Numbered from the stretch's first letter, positions 10,048 to 22,245 are shown. The stretch: DNA of 64,000 nucleotides from Simmondsia chinensis (GCA_018398585.1 JAGTTD010000007.1:9141320-9205319), one strand, 5' to 3'. Numbers and translations are program-made. Notes: generated by a model not told the origin, from the sequence alone.

Positions 10048-13000
10048 TTACCAGTTTACTCCTGACTTCAACAATTCAACTGTGCAAGACCTAAACATTA
10101 TTCTGCTGCTGCTCAAACAGAAACCAGCACCTGTCCTATTCAGAAGGAAGCTTACTGTTGTCCTCAGGTTTCTAAAGTTTCTAAAGGCCCAATTTGCACA
10201 TTCAATTGTCCAATTAACATTCTTAAATGCTACTACCACTGAAAGCCATGAGCCATTCCATGAACCAACAACAGCTTCTTTGAAATCTGCTTGTTGCATG
10301 TCAAGTTTGATCATGGATGGTATGGAAGTCTCTGCCCCCTTCTTCAAAGCTCTTGTACAATCCACCATAAATCGACTTTGATCCTTGTTGTCCTCAATGT
10401 ATACTATCACTCTCTTGTCTTTGCAAAACATGAAGAGAGTGCACAAAATACACTTAGCACATTGCTTTCCATTGCAACAATCCAACTCAATTTCTTAAAC
10501 AATAGAAACGTTGGTTTGCAAGCTTGAAACTTTGCTCCACCAAGCTAAGTTCCCAAAAGTAACAGTCGATCTCCAAGGAAGCAATGTCACCACTTGAACT
10601 CCCAAAGTAACCCAATTGACCAACCACTGTCTGCAGCTCACAACTTCAAGGTCATTCAAAAGATCTTCAGCTCTTGTTTGAACCTCCTTGAGTTTCATGC
10701 ATCCAACATATATGCTGCAGCTAAATTGATTCAAATGAAGCAACCCTGATTCCTTATCAATTAGCACAAGTAAGAATGCGAAATCCACTAGCCCATGAAA
10801 CCATTGGAACATCAAAACAGCCTTGTACGTCATCAATTCAAGGACTGAATTGTCCTCAACTCCTCTGCTGATGTGTGCATTTATTTCAGCTGGAACTGAC
10901 CTTAATCTTTCCCTAAACTCTTCAATTAAAGCATTCTGATGATGGCTAACACACTAATCAACTACCTCCACTCGTATGTAACCACAGAATGTACTCAATT
11001 GACAATACTCCTCAACATCCTCTTGCATTTGTGGAACAAATCTCAAGAATACTGTATTGCGGGGCTCAAATTCAACAGCTTGTTCCACCTTTCCCAAATC
11101 CGGAGGCCTACCATTAGTGTTCTTAGATGAGTACCAATCAACTCCACTCCATTGAGCCTGCATTTGGATCAGATCTTGCAGACTTTCTAGTTGAAAAGGT
11201 TCCCCTGTTGGATTTGGATAAGTAACAGCATGATGCTGAGTTGCATTCATGTCAATGAGCCCTCGGATTCCTTCAACTAGCCCATCTTGCTATTGAAATG
11301 ACCTTTTATCTAAGCCCCAAATTTCAAAAACCGATTCAACTATGTTGCATTTAAGTCCAAAACCATGTAATCTTTCAAATAAATGCTGCAATAGTAGAAC
11401 GCACTCTTTCTTGGCAAGGGACTTCACCACCGTGTTGTTCCTCCTAAACAAGATCCCTTGGTACTTAAATTCAAATTGATCAATAGGCACGCGAACCCGC
11501 TTGTACACTCCCAATAGATCAGCTATTCGCTCTTCACTCCCAAGTTTGAGTTGTTGTTTACACTGAAATTTTGAACTTACATAAACTTGGCCTTTCTTAT
11601 ACTGAAATCTGGGATGCACTTTAGCAGCTTCGATCACATGTTCCTCCCACGAATCCATTTGTTTGAACTCCTTATGAGCATAAGCTCCTTCTCTCGGATC
11701 AGGAGGAGGCTTGTCACAAGTGCTTGCACTTAGATAAGTCACAACTCCACTTGAAGAAGGAAGTAGATCAACCTGATCTTGCAAATCATCCAATAGACAG
11801 TGAACTTTAGCTGGCTTGAGTTCATAATTTCGTTCTCTTGGTTCAGGTGGAGGCCTTCCACCAATGTTTGTGCTTGGGTAAGCCATCTCTCCACTCAAAG
11901 AACTTTGCCAAGCATCTAGGAGAATACTGCTTGCGTACTTCTAGTTCTGAATTGGCACAACTGTGTGTCCAACACAATTAGGCAACACATTTGTTGTTGT
12001 ATTTGATGATACCACAACACTGACATCCAGTTTCCCCACCGAATTAAGTGGTTCTTGCATGCTCTTAGCTTAAGTGCTTCTGTCAGAACCTTGTGACAAC
12101 ACTTGAGCAAGCTGCACAGGAACACTCTTCACTGCTGCAGGTTCCATCTAATGCCATTCCACTTGCTGATTTTGTGAAGGTGTACTTCAACTCAAGAAAA
12201 TGTCTTCTCCTTCCCACTTGCATCAAAACTTAAAGTGGAATCCACTCTTAATGTGTCCTATTTCAAAGTGGTATCCGTCTCTATACACGAACTCAGAACC
12301 GGATTTGAAAGATGAGATGCTTCATTTTGGACTTGATCAATGTCCCTACCTATCACTTCCACTTGAGGACTTGCTTCACCTTGAGGAAGTTGATTATCAA
12401 GCTATTCTTGTAGGCCATCTACCTGCAGATGCAATTGTTAGAAATACTGATCCCATTCACGCCATCTCTGCTCCTGTTCCTCCTTTAGAGAGCGAAACAT
12501 TGCCGCAAACCCCTCTTGTATCTGAATCATTATTAGGTTTAGTGCTGACTTTGTAACTAAATCCAAAGCAAGGACTTGTACATAACTAATAGTAGCACCA
12601 ACACCAGGGTGAACAGCTATTTGTTCGGTATCCAAAGGCTGCGCAGCAGATCTTATGCCTTGGTTGCTGAACTTGTATTTTTTTTTCTTGGCCCTCTTAA
12701 CACTCTTTTGGATCTAAGTGCTTGCTCCAAGCCTATCAATGGATATTAACAACACCTTAGGCTTCTTCCTTCCTAACTTTATGCACTCATATTGCTTCCC
12801 AAGGACTTCTACATTTGCTTTAAGTTGTAAAAAGTCTGGTGCAACTGCTTGAAAAACTAGGATTGGCCTCTCCAATGCTCTTATCCTCTTGGTAGAGTAG
12901 CACTTCTTATGATTTAAATGAATGATCAAACTGATGTTCTTGTCGTGCTGATTTTTGACCTTCACCCGCAGCCTCCTGGTGCTTAAAATCTCAATCCGCA

Positions 13001-13085
13001 CCTCTGGATGAGTCACTACCAAATCTGAATGGATGGCACTCAAATCATCTTGTAGTGATCCAATTCCAGGTTGTGTTGCTTTCAT
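10048..13085 (-). pseudogene. Decayed single ORF (about 1,000 codons) of unknown function in the nested element
   Basis: I do not recognise this protein. On the minus strand one frame runs from 13,085 to about 12,150. A second, shifted by one, runs from there to 10,048. The second frame carries only three stops in 1.85 kb from 11,898 (at 11,290, 10,954 and 10,495), far fewer than chance. Visible features are a Lys-rich basic patch (RAKKKKYKF) near 12,680, and a Glu/Arg stretch that could be helical (SLKEEQEQRWREWDQYF) near 12,490-12,440. Proline motifs of the RPPPEPRE/KPPPDPRE kind recur three times between 11,860 and 11,090, and a Leu-rich segment follows. The position between LTRs suggests a gag-like structural protein or an added ORF. 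Confidence 0.55.
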
Positions 13086-13959
13086 TTCTATTGCTCATTG
13101 AAGTAGAGAATCACACATTTACAGCCAAAGAATCTACGCGAAACAGAATCAACACTTCGACACCAAACCCTAACTGTCGAACTTTGCGAATCAAAGAGAA
13201 CTCGAACCAAACCCTAATCAGCAGTGCGTGCTTGAATAATTTAGACTATGATTCTGAATTAGACTCAAACTTAGTTGTAGTTATGACTTCAACACACTAC
13301 TCACCACAATCCTTAAGACAAAGTGGGATTTCTGTAATTTTGCTCTTAGTTCGTTGTTAATTCCACTTTTGAGCAAGTATCTACTCGGTTTCAGATAATT
13401 CTTATAGAATCAGCTAAATTCCTATACACTTCTTGCTTATCAGCAAAATTCCTCAAAAATTCAGTAATACTCAATCAACAATTCAATTCAGCAGCAAGGA
13501 AGTGGATTCTGATCAAATGTAGGTTAGAAATTTAGAATTTGTTACCTTCACCTCAACCATTGAATTATGGAACCTAAAATGACCTCAATTCAGCTTTGCT
13601 AAGCTGATCTTTCTAGTTTTGATCAAGATCTGCTTCAGTAGTACAACTCCAATACTTGCTTCACGCTATAACCGCCAATTATGTTTGATTGTAATCAAAA
13701 TGCAACTAAATCAACAGAACTTGATTCAATGCAAACTTAACTGCCAACAGTGAGATCTTTGAATTCTAAATCTCAAATCAAAACATCAATTACAACCTCG
13801 TTTTATTTGTTTCAATGTAGTTTTCAAATATGTTCTTGATCAAGTACGCAAGAACTTGATATCAATCAATCAAGAATTCAAAATTGAACTCCTAATCTAT
13901 TTGCAATACAATCAAAGATATTTGATATCAAATCACACTTGATTTGGAAGCCAAATGAG

Positions 13960-13971
13960 GCTCCGATACCA
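13960..13971 (-). other. Primer-binding site of the nested unknown element
   Basis: On the minus strand TGGTATCGGAGC lies two bases after the 5' LTR. It differs at one base from TGGTATCAGAGC, the complement of the plant initiator tRNA-Met 3' end. Confidence 0.8.
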
Positions 13972-13973
13972 AT

Positions 13974-14397
13974 TGTTATGATTGAGATTAATCTCAAATC
14001 ATAACCTAGGGAAGGATAGCATTAAGAGATTTTAGATGAGAAGAGAAGTGAAAGGAGACGAGAAAATAGAGAAAGAATTAGATGAGAGAGAGAATTGATC
14101 TCAAAGAGAGATTTTGATTCATCAAAGTTATGATCTTACAATGAAGGGCTCAACTACTTATGACAACCAAGCTAATGGCGGCAAGGACAAGTACATGGCA
14201 TCTAGACAAGTACCTACAAACAACTTAACTAACAAGCCGCCAACATAGACCGGCCTTGACCACCAGCTCTACCATCGAAGCTACTAGCAACTAAACATCA
14301 CTTATTACATGATCTATCAAAAGGCTTATTACTAATTATTACAACCTTGACTTATTCCTACTCACTTTCATATACCCCAACTATTAAAATCATAACA
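13974..14397 (-). repeat. 5' LTR of the nested unknown element
   Basis: The 424-bp repeat has intact TG...CA ends and 10-bp terminal inverted repeats. It pairs with 9,122-9,533. Confidence 0.9.
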
Positions 14398-14402
14398 TAA
14401 AC

Positions 14403-15142
14403 CAGAAACCAAATAATCCTCGAACAAGCTGAGGCGTGGGACGAGACGTTCAAATCGGAATTGATAATCCCTCACAGTACCGAGTTGTCACAATTGCATT
14501 AGGTCAGCCATCGAATTTTCATGTACCTCGCCAAAGTGATGTAACAATAGCCCCAAATAATCCGTCCAAGAAACGTTGTCAATGGAAACGGTTAGAGTTT
14601 TAAGGTAGGCTCGATGCCATTGAAGAGCTTCATCCTCAAGATGCATCGAGGCAAGTTTAACTTTAGAGGTATCCGGTGTATTATCAATTGTAAAAAATTG
14701 TTCCGATTTTCAAATCCAATTCTTAATGCCATCACCTCCCGAGAAACGTGGAAAGTCGATCTTAGACAAGCAAGTATTGAATTGGTACAGAGAAGTAGCG
14801 GAGCAATTCATACCAGAGGCCGGTACCGAGGTGGTCACCGGTGATGCAGGTGGCGGCGCTGGGAGGTCGATTAGCTGAGAGAGGATACCAGAGTTAGCAC
14901 GGTAGTGCACATCTCATGTAAAAGATCCATCATCTTTGTTTGCGTGACTTTGATCGAAGCTACATCAGCTTGAACACTGGTGACCAGAGATTGTAATCCG
15001 GTGACGGTGTCGGACAACACTTTCTGCCGATCGCCCGATGGCGTGAAGGGATCATCAAGCTGACATTGAGTTCGAATTTCCGATTCATCCAATTGAGTCT
15101 CCAATTTGAAAATTCGGACAAACTACGCGTATTATCAACCAT
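14403..15142 (-). pseudogene. 5' half of gag of the chromovirus
   Basis: Gag is the structural protein of the retrotransposon particle. The likely start is the ATG at 15,142 (MVDNTRS), 29 bases inside the primer site. A frame with LDDPFTPSG and a helical stretch (VTSVQADVASIKVTQTKMMD) follows. Near 14,770-14,720 comes KIDFPRFSGGDGIKNWI, the usual start of the gypsy gag core. The frame then continues past stops to FERLVPRLSLFEDYLVS at about 14,450-14,405, where the nested element interrupts it. It resumes at 9,121. At least two frame changes separate these blocks. Confidence 0.8.
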
Positions 15143-15170
15143 GACCAACAATTACGCAACGAGAACCTGA

Positions 15171-15182
15171 AATCTAATACCA
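15171..15182 (-). other. Primer-binding site of the chromovirus
   Basis: On the minus strand TGGTATTAGATT follows the 5' LTR after two bases. It resembles TGGTATCAGAGC (initiator tRNA-Met) with mismatches from decay. Confidence 0.65.
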
Positions 15183-15184
15183 AT

Positions 15185-15426
15185 TGATGCACCTATTAGT
15201 GATGCACCATGAGATTTAGTGAGCAATTAGGGTTTAAGATGAGAATTAGGGAAAGAGGGGAGAGATTAGAGTTAGAGGATAGAGAAGAAGAAAAAATCGA
15301 GAGAGGAAAGAGAGAAAGAGAAGAAAGAAGATTATTTTTCATATCATGACTCAAATCCTATACATAACAAGCTATTTATACCAATGACAAGCTAATGGTA
15401 CTTGAGCCCTTTTATTACATGCATCA
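15185..15426 (-). repeat. 5' LTR of the chromovirus
   Basis: The 242-bp LTR carries the minus-strand TATA-like box TATAAATA at 15,373-15,380. The flanking gcgaa at 15,427-15,431 is the target duplication. Confidence 0.9.
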
Positions 15427-15431
15427 GCGAA

Positions 15432-15880
15432 GCTCGTGCTTGAACTTTCCAAGCTCAATGAGCTTTAAGTCAAGCCAAAGCCAAGCTTAATACAAACAAG
15501 CCAAGCATTGAGCCTAAAACTTCCAATCAACTCTCCTCAAATACACCCACAGTGTCGATAGGTGACACATGATACCACCCCACCAACAAATTTATTTAGT
15601 ATTTTGAGATTTGGTTTTTAAATCTGGACTTAGTACATGTAAAAATCGTATATAAAGATTGTGAACAAAAAAAAATTAATATATAAACTTAATAAATTAC
15701 TCCAAGTACTACCAATTAATTTTAAATGTAACATCATTTAAATTAAATGTAAATCTCATATATTTCTATTTTTGTAAATCAATCCTAAGATCCAATAAAA
15801 CTTACAATTATTTACATTTTAATATTCTAATTTCTTTTAAAATAATTAAAAAAAACTTTTAAATTCAAAACAAGAACCTT
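15432..15880. other. AAGCTC/CAAGCC-rich patch and AT-rich DNA, no gene
   Basis: 15,432-15,545 has many caagcc, aagctc and gagcc words and continues the sequence interrupted at 5,011. From 15,546 on it is AT-rich without coding features. Confidence 0.4.
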
Positions 15881-15884
15881 AAGT

Positions 15885-16240
15885 GTTTCGTATTAAAAAA
15901 AAAATCTACTCTCTAATAACATCATTTTTTATCAAAACTAAAGTTACAACTATTTTTTTATTAATACTATAATAAAATAATAAAAATATCTTTTAATAAC
16001 CATATTTTTAAATAAATTAAGCAAAAATAGATAATTCTTATATAATATAATATATCAAATTTTATATTTATAAAGTAAAAATAAGAAAATTAAAAGGCAT
16101 TTTTATCATTTTGCTACAATATTAATAAAAAACAATTATCATATTAGCTCTATCAATAAAAATTAATATTATCACACTAAAGAAAAACATTTTTATTAAT
16201 ATAATAAAAAATTAAAATTTTTTTAATAAATTAAAAAAAA
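15885..16240. mobile_element. AT-rich MITE-like inverted-repeat element (family shared with 39,800-40,255)
   Basis: The left arm has taataacatcattttttatc, then attttttattaatac. The right arm, reverse complemented, gives the same order: tgataatattaatttttatt, then a ttattaat word near ctatcaat. The copy at 39,800-40,255 has the same arms with fewer changes. No ORF was found and the ends are approximate. Confidence 0.5.
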
Positions 16241-16354
16241 ATTAAAATCTTTTTTATTATTTCTAAAAAAAATCAAGTAGTAAAATATAAATAGTTCAAA
16301 AACTTAACACTTACTAATTCAACATAATTCCAAGAAAAAAGTAAATCATGGAAA

Positions 16355-16960
16355 TAAAAAGTAAAATCTAGGAATTGAATTTTCTTCGGAAAAGGTTTTC
16401 CAAGGAAATATAAATTCCGAGTGGGGTTTTCCGTTGTTTGTTGCAAAGGAAAACTTAATTCTCTATTGTGATGTTTTCGTGTATGTTTTTAAAAAGAAAA
16501 TTTCACCAATCATTTTATATCTTTTTATAGGACTACATAAGTAATAATACAATATGTATGAAGAAAACAAAATAAAATATTACCTAGATAATTTTCTTCT
16601 ATAATATTATATAACAATTCAACTTGATTAAAGTTGTTCTTTTGCAACAATAATAAAGTAGTATCCAAGCTGCTTTTAATTATTTAGTCTAATTCTTGTC
16701 CGTTGTTGACGTTAAATGTCTACAGTACAGTCTGGTTTATTTTGATTCGATCTCGATTTGCACGATGATAACTGCCAAAGTTTCTGAGCCACTTAGAATC
16801 ACGACTTCCCCCATTTTTAAAAGGAAGTCAATTGCCCTCATTTGAGGGAAAAGATTTTCCGTCGGAAAACCTTTTCCTTGAGCTAATGATGCGTCAAACA
16901 AAGAAAAAGGGAAAAACTACTTCCTAGAATGAGGTTTTTCCCTAAAACAAATGGAGCCTA
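16355..16960. mobile_element. Possible MITE-like element with GGAAAACC-rich ends
   Basis: The left part (ggaattgaattttcttcgg, aaaggttttcc) and the right part (gggaaaagattttccg, ggaaaaccttttcc, ending ttttccctaaaacaaatgg) contain related words in opposite orientation. Similar words occur in the intron-2 repeat at 43,745-44,080. The left boundary and any target duplication are not clear. Confidence 0.35.
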
Positions 16961-17159
16961 ACATCAATATTTTATGCAAGCACTTTGTTCATCGTTAAAT
17001 TTCAACAGCAAAAAAAAACCCCAAACAAAATCTAAATTCCTCCACAGATCAAATCAAAACCCCAAACCCTAATTAAAAACAAATCTAAGCCCTCTCCCCT
17101 CTAATTCTCCTTGCTAATTGAATATCCTTTGGCATAATCGTAACCCCTTTGCATGAATC

Positions 17160-17395
17160 TGATGCGATCTTAAATTAGGTATTTGGGGTTTATAGTATTA
17201 AGGTATTTAGTATTGTAGTAGTTTAATAGTAAGTAGTGGGCCCCACCTAGAGGGGTCTCCTTCTATAAATAGAAAGTCATATGTATTCACAAAGGCCATG
17301 AATCAATGAAATCAAGTTATCCTTTTATGTTATTTTTCTATCTCTTTTAATGCTTTCATTTAGTATTTAGTTTACTTTTATTTAGGTTCGCAACA
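17160..17395 (+). repeat. 5' LTR of the 2.0-kb element
   Basis: It begins tgatgcgatc and ends ttcgcaaca, with the TATA-like box at 17,263-17,271. Confidence 0.93.
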
Positions 17396-17396
17396 T

Positions 17397-17408
17397 TGGT
17401 ATCAGAGC
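17397..17408 (+). other. Primer-binding site of the 2.0-kb element
   Basis: TGGTATCAGAGC is an exact complement to the plant initiator tRNA-Met 3' end, one base after the LTR. Confidence 0.92.
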
Positions 17409-17425
17409 TTATCGATTCTCGGACT

Positions 17426-18286
17426 ATGGGCACAATGTATACCCGAAGCTGGACTCAAGCGGTCCCACCATGGAGCCACCAGGGAGGACCACCACGACAG
17501 GCGGCAGCCACCCTTTCTGCCGCCAGACAGCCGCCACTGTCACCACCACTTGACTACCATGCCCACCCCACACCACTTGACTACCACCCCCACACCATCA
17601 ACCCGATCCACCAACACTCACCCCACCTCTACCCACCAAACGACCACTAGACCCACCACCACTACCCACCTGACCTGTACCCACCAACCGACCACCAAAC
17701 CCACCACCACTACCCACCCGACCTCTACTACCCACAACCACCTACCCCAGACCTCTACTACCCACAACCACCCACCACATTCACCCCCAGCCACCTCACC
17801 CCAAGCCACTATTACCCACCTCTAACCTATCCCCACCAAACACAAACCCACTCCATAGAAATCGATCCGGTAGCAGTTGCCGGGACTCAAGACACAATAG
17901 CAACAATCCTACAAAAACTCGATGACCTTCAAGATAGGTTGAAAAATCAGGAAAAATCAGTACAAATCCCGACATCCACAGTAGCAGTGGCTTTTGATGG
18001 AAGTTCACCGGAGTCAATGGTGGCTGGTGTTGTGAAAACACCGAAGCCACCACTTCTGACTGAGACAGAGACGTTGCCGGCGGCGATGTCGAAAACCGAA
18101 GATGATGAAGGACAAGGGACAAAAATAGAGGACTTACCGGGATTGAACGAGGACGATCGAATCAGCGGGGAGACGTCGGATCTACCGGCGTGGGCAGAGG
18201 ACGCGAAGATCGGGCTAGTCGAAGCCCTTGATGAAGAACCAAGTGCTCAGAGGTCGGAATCGAAAACGACATCGCGAACGAAATAG
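17426..18286 (+). pseudogene. His/Tyr/Pro-rich gag-like ORF of the 2.0-kb element
   Basis: I do not recognise a named family. The frame from ATG 17,426 to TAG 18,284-18,286 is open except for one TAG at 17,648-17,650. It would give about 286 codons. The order is a short N-terminus (MGTMYTRSWTQAVPPW), an Ala/Pro-rich stretch, and imperfect repeats of HHHYPPDLYPP type (about 17,560-17,830). A probable coiled coil follows (TILQKLDDLQDRLKNQEKS, about 17,900-17,960), then an acidic tail. After the stop the same frame stays open to 18,817 as an Arg-rich stretch. By position it is the gag-like protein of a non-autonomous element. The coiled coil fits particle assembly, which is an inference. Confidence 0.5.
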
Positions 18287-18925
18287 TTCGAAGCGAGAGA
18301 ATCAACCATGGTGAAGAAAAGGAGCACCACCGTTGAGAGGAGGCACTACCACCACGAACGTCGCCGCTCTTGGCCGGAAAACAGGAGGACACCGCCGCCA
18401 TCACCGTTCAGGCCTCGTGAGTGGAGGCCGTCGAACTTCAAATTTGAAAGAGAAATCAATTCGACGAAGAGAGAGAGGAGAACGCGAGCAGCGGGTGGTT
18501 CGAAGAGGTATGGGAGAGTGACGAGAGGGCAGGGGAGCCGCCGCCGCAGATGCGGCAACGCGACGCATGGCCCCAGCCGGAAAGGGCCGCCGGCAAGGCA
18601 GACGAGAAGAGGGGGGCAGGGGCGCAGATCCGGGAGAGGGGAATTAGGGTTAGGGTTCTCTTTTAAGCAAAATTACGATTTTACCCCTCTACTTGTTTAC
18701 AATTACTTAATTCTCCCACACTTGAACATTTTACGAAAAATATATATTACTAGTTTTAAACAACTTAAGTTAGTAAAATTTGTACCCATTGTATTTGATC
18801 CAGGGGGACAAAAATAGAAGTTACATCAGATAATAAAAAGGATGACAAAAAAAAGCACTCTTTTAAGAGTTATAAAATATCATACTAGACCCTTGAGGAC
18901 AAGGGTCTTTCGAAGGGGAAAATAT

Positions 18926-19970
<1,045 letters not shown>

Positions 19971-20044
19971 GCTTTTGTTGCGAGCTGCTTCCTTGGGGCC
20001 TTGCCACTTGTGGACTTGCGTGCTTTCTGCTTGGTACGAGCCAT

Positions 20045-20230
20045 TGAAGTGAGAGAGAGAGAGAGAAAGAAGAAAGAGAAAGTAAGAAAAAATAATTGGG
20101 AGAGAAGAGAAGTGATGGAGTTTTTTTTTTGGGGGGGGGGGGTTTGGGGGAGAAAGAGAGGGAAAAATGCCCAGGAATTTGAATTTTGAGAGAGGAGGGG
20201 GGGGGGGGGGGGGGGGGGTTGAAAGTGTAG
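20045..20230. repeat. Upstream flank of the H3 pseudogene: GA-rich tract and long G runs
   Basis: Purine-rich DNA precedes the H3 ATG (a pyrimidine-rich leader on the H3 strand). G runs of about 12 (from 20,131) and more than 20 (about 20,196-20,218) lie within it. I saw no clear histone octamer or hexamer element. Confidence 0.6.
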
Positions 20231-20569
20231 TGTTTCCGGAGGAATGTGGACTGTTGGATCTATGAGGGAATGGACGGTTTGGATCGTGTCTTAAGGGATG
20301 CACACGAATTGGTATTCGTGTGAGGCGCTTGGTTTTCGTTGGGTGCTTTACTACTGGCTAAAGGATTGCTGAATCTCCCCGGCTAAGAAGTGGACGCTGA
20401 AGCTTCTTTTCCCGGCTTTACCATTATAAAAAAAAAAAAAAAGGGATGGGTGAATCTAGTTTCTATAGAAGTTGTTGGGTTTAGCCCATTATTAAGTTTA
20501 TTTGATATTTTTTTTTAAAAAAATTTTGGTTTATGTATTTGTATTTTATTTTTGGATAATATTTATGGA

Positions 20570-21590
20570 GACATTCCAAAGTATATGTCAAAATCAAAGT
20601 GACTCACTAAACTTTTAATTTCACAAAAAACACCCGAAACTATTAGTCTAAATCAATGTAACATCTTCAACATTTAATTTCATCAAAGGCACCCCAAACT
20701 ATTGGTCAAAATTAGCATAGTCTCCTTAACTTCTAAGTTATATCAAGACACCCCCAAACTTTTAACAAAACTCAATTTGATCTCGTGACTTTAAATTTTA
20801 TCAAAGAAATTTGAAACTATTATAAATTTATAAAAAAATATTGATTAAGATACTTTGACATTTGATAATATATTGTATAGGTGCCCTAAGATTTTAAAAT
20901 ATTTTTGAACTACCCCAAACTAACTTCTTTTTCGAATATTCTCTTCAAAATTTTTGTTAAATTATGTTGATGTGATACATAAATAAAAAAGAAAATACCT
21001 CAAACATAATTTAATTATTATTTATATTTAAAGTATTTTTAAATATTTAAAAATATAAACAAACTAAAACTATCAAGGAATAATTTTGAAAAAAAAAACT
21101 AAAGTTATATTTTTTATTTTCAAAATTATATTAAATATTCTTTTGAGATTTTTTTAAGTATAAAATAAATGACATTTTCGCCCTTAGTCATATTATTTTT
21201 CAACAGTCAAGTTAGCTTAATTTAATGGAATTCTAGCAAAATTATTGGGGTGATACCTAGAAAAAAAAGTTACCAAAGAGTTTATCATAAAAATATTTTA
21301 AGTCCTCAAGACACTTGAAAAGTATATTATCAAATCTTAGGACACCTGAATTAGATTTCTTTACTTTTTTTTTGAATTTTTTCCAAAGTATTTTGGATGT
21401 CCTTAATATTATTTTTTAAGTTGGGAATTAAATTGATTTTAGTTAATAATTCATGGGAGTCTTTGATTAAATTAGAAGTTCGGGATTCGATTTTAACCAA
21501 TAGTTCATGGGTGTCTTTGGCGAAATTAAAAGTTCAGGGGGTCACTTTGATATTGATCAATAGTTTGGATATGTGTATGAATATTGTCCT
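20570..21590. mobile_element. Fold-back-like element with arms built of about 65-bp subrepeats
   Basis: The left arm (20,573-20,830) repeats a unit containing aaactattggtcaaaatcaa and aacttttaatttcatcaaag about four times. The right arm (21,385-21,590) carries the same units inverted, for example tttgattaaattagaagtt and accaatagttcatgggtgtc. The middle is AT-rich and also holds an inverted pair around gataatatattgtataggtg and gtatattatcaaatcttagg. No transposase was seen. A plus-strand ORF at 21,397-21,636 is only the repeat read through. Confidence 0.6.
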
Positions 21591-21714
21591 TTGTCTTTTA
21601 ATTACTCTTAATTATAATATTTTTAAAATACTCTAAGCTTGGTTAACTTTTATTAGCACCATTTTCATACCTCGACTAGACTACAGTTTGCTTCTACTAA
21701 TTTGGTATTTCAAA

Positions 21715-22245
21715 AAGGGTTATTTGCAATTCAGTTACTCAATGTTTGTAAAAATAATAAAAAGATTCTTAATCTTTCTAAAAAAAAGTTTTTTAGTAAC
21801 TTAGGTTTTATTCATATTAATAATAATAGGTTTTGTTCATATTAATAAATAAAACCCTCTCCGATGAAATGACGCTATTTTTAGGGAGAAAGTTGACATA
21901 ACAAGTCATTTTAACTAACCAATATATTAAGTTGACAAAAATACTCCTTGACAACATTTGGAACATTTTAAATGGATTACAAAATGCCACTATTTTAGTG
22001 TAAATTACATCCAAATGTTGTGTTTTCTAGTCATCAAAAATAGAAGAATAATCATGATGCCAAACTTTAATATCATACATCAAAACAATGTCGTTTTGGT
22101 CAAGGGAAATTTTATCTTTTTGTGTTTCTGATATTGGGTTGTGCTGGGGAGGATCCAATTTATTAATACGAACAAAAATCTAAGGTAATAAAAAAAGGTT
22201 CGGATATTCTTCTTATTTCAACAAATGTTAAGGTACTAAAAAGTA
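21715..22245. mobile_element. MITE-like inverted-repeat element
   Basis: The left arm (agtaacttaggttttattca, then tattaataa, near 21,795-21,850) and the right arm (ttattaatacgaacaaaaat, ctaaggtaat, 22,160-22,190) are inverted relatives. Outer parts also pair loosely (ttactcaatgtttgt and caaatgttaaggtact). No ORF was found. Confidence 0.45.

Larger units (their letters stand above)
9122..14397 (-). mobile_element. LTR retroelement of unknown lineage nested in the chromovirus gag
   Basis: The LTRs are at about 9,122-9,533 and 13,974-14,397. The right LTR has perfect 10-bp terminal inverted repeats (tgttatgatt/aatcataaca). The minus-strand primer site TGGTATCGGAGC is at 13,960-13,971 and a G-rich polypurine tract lies at 9,534-9,549. 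The flanks gaaag (9,118-9,122) and taaac (14,398-14,402) each differ by one base from gaaac. Removing the insert rejoins the host gag frame, which supports that target. The left LTR has lost a base at its terminus. No protease, RT, RNase H or integrase motif was found in the 4.4-kb interior, so it needs enzymes from elsewhere. The interior is mostly one decayed ORF, described separately. Confidence 0.85.
5012..15426 (-). mobile_element. Ty3/gypsy chromovirus, interrupted by a nested LTR element
   Basis: The LTRs are at 5,012-5,256 (3') and 15,185-15,426 (5'). Both run tgatgcacctattagtgatg to an end in catgtatca or catgcatca on the plus strand. The minus-strand order is gag, protease, RT, RNase H, integrase, chromodomain, which is the Ty3/gypsy order with a chromovirus C-terminus. 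The primer-binding site is at 15,171-15,182 and the polypurine tract at about 5,258-5,272. The flanking 5-mers are gtgaa (5,007-5,011) and gcgaa (15,427-15,431), a target duplication with one mismatch. Frameshifts, stops and a 5.3-kb insertion in gag make it inactive. Confidence 0.9.

Noticed and set aside
10016..10527. Plus-strand ORFs opposite the unknown nested-element frame
   Set aside because: The minus-strand frame is continuous with its neighbours over 1.8 kb, so the plus-strand ORFs are shadows.
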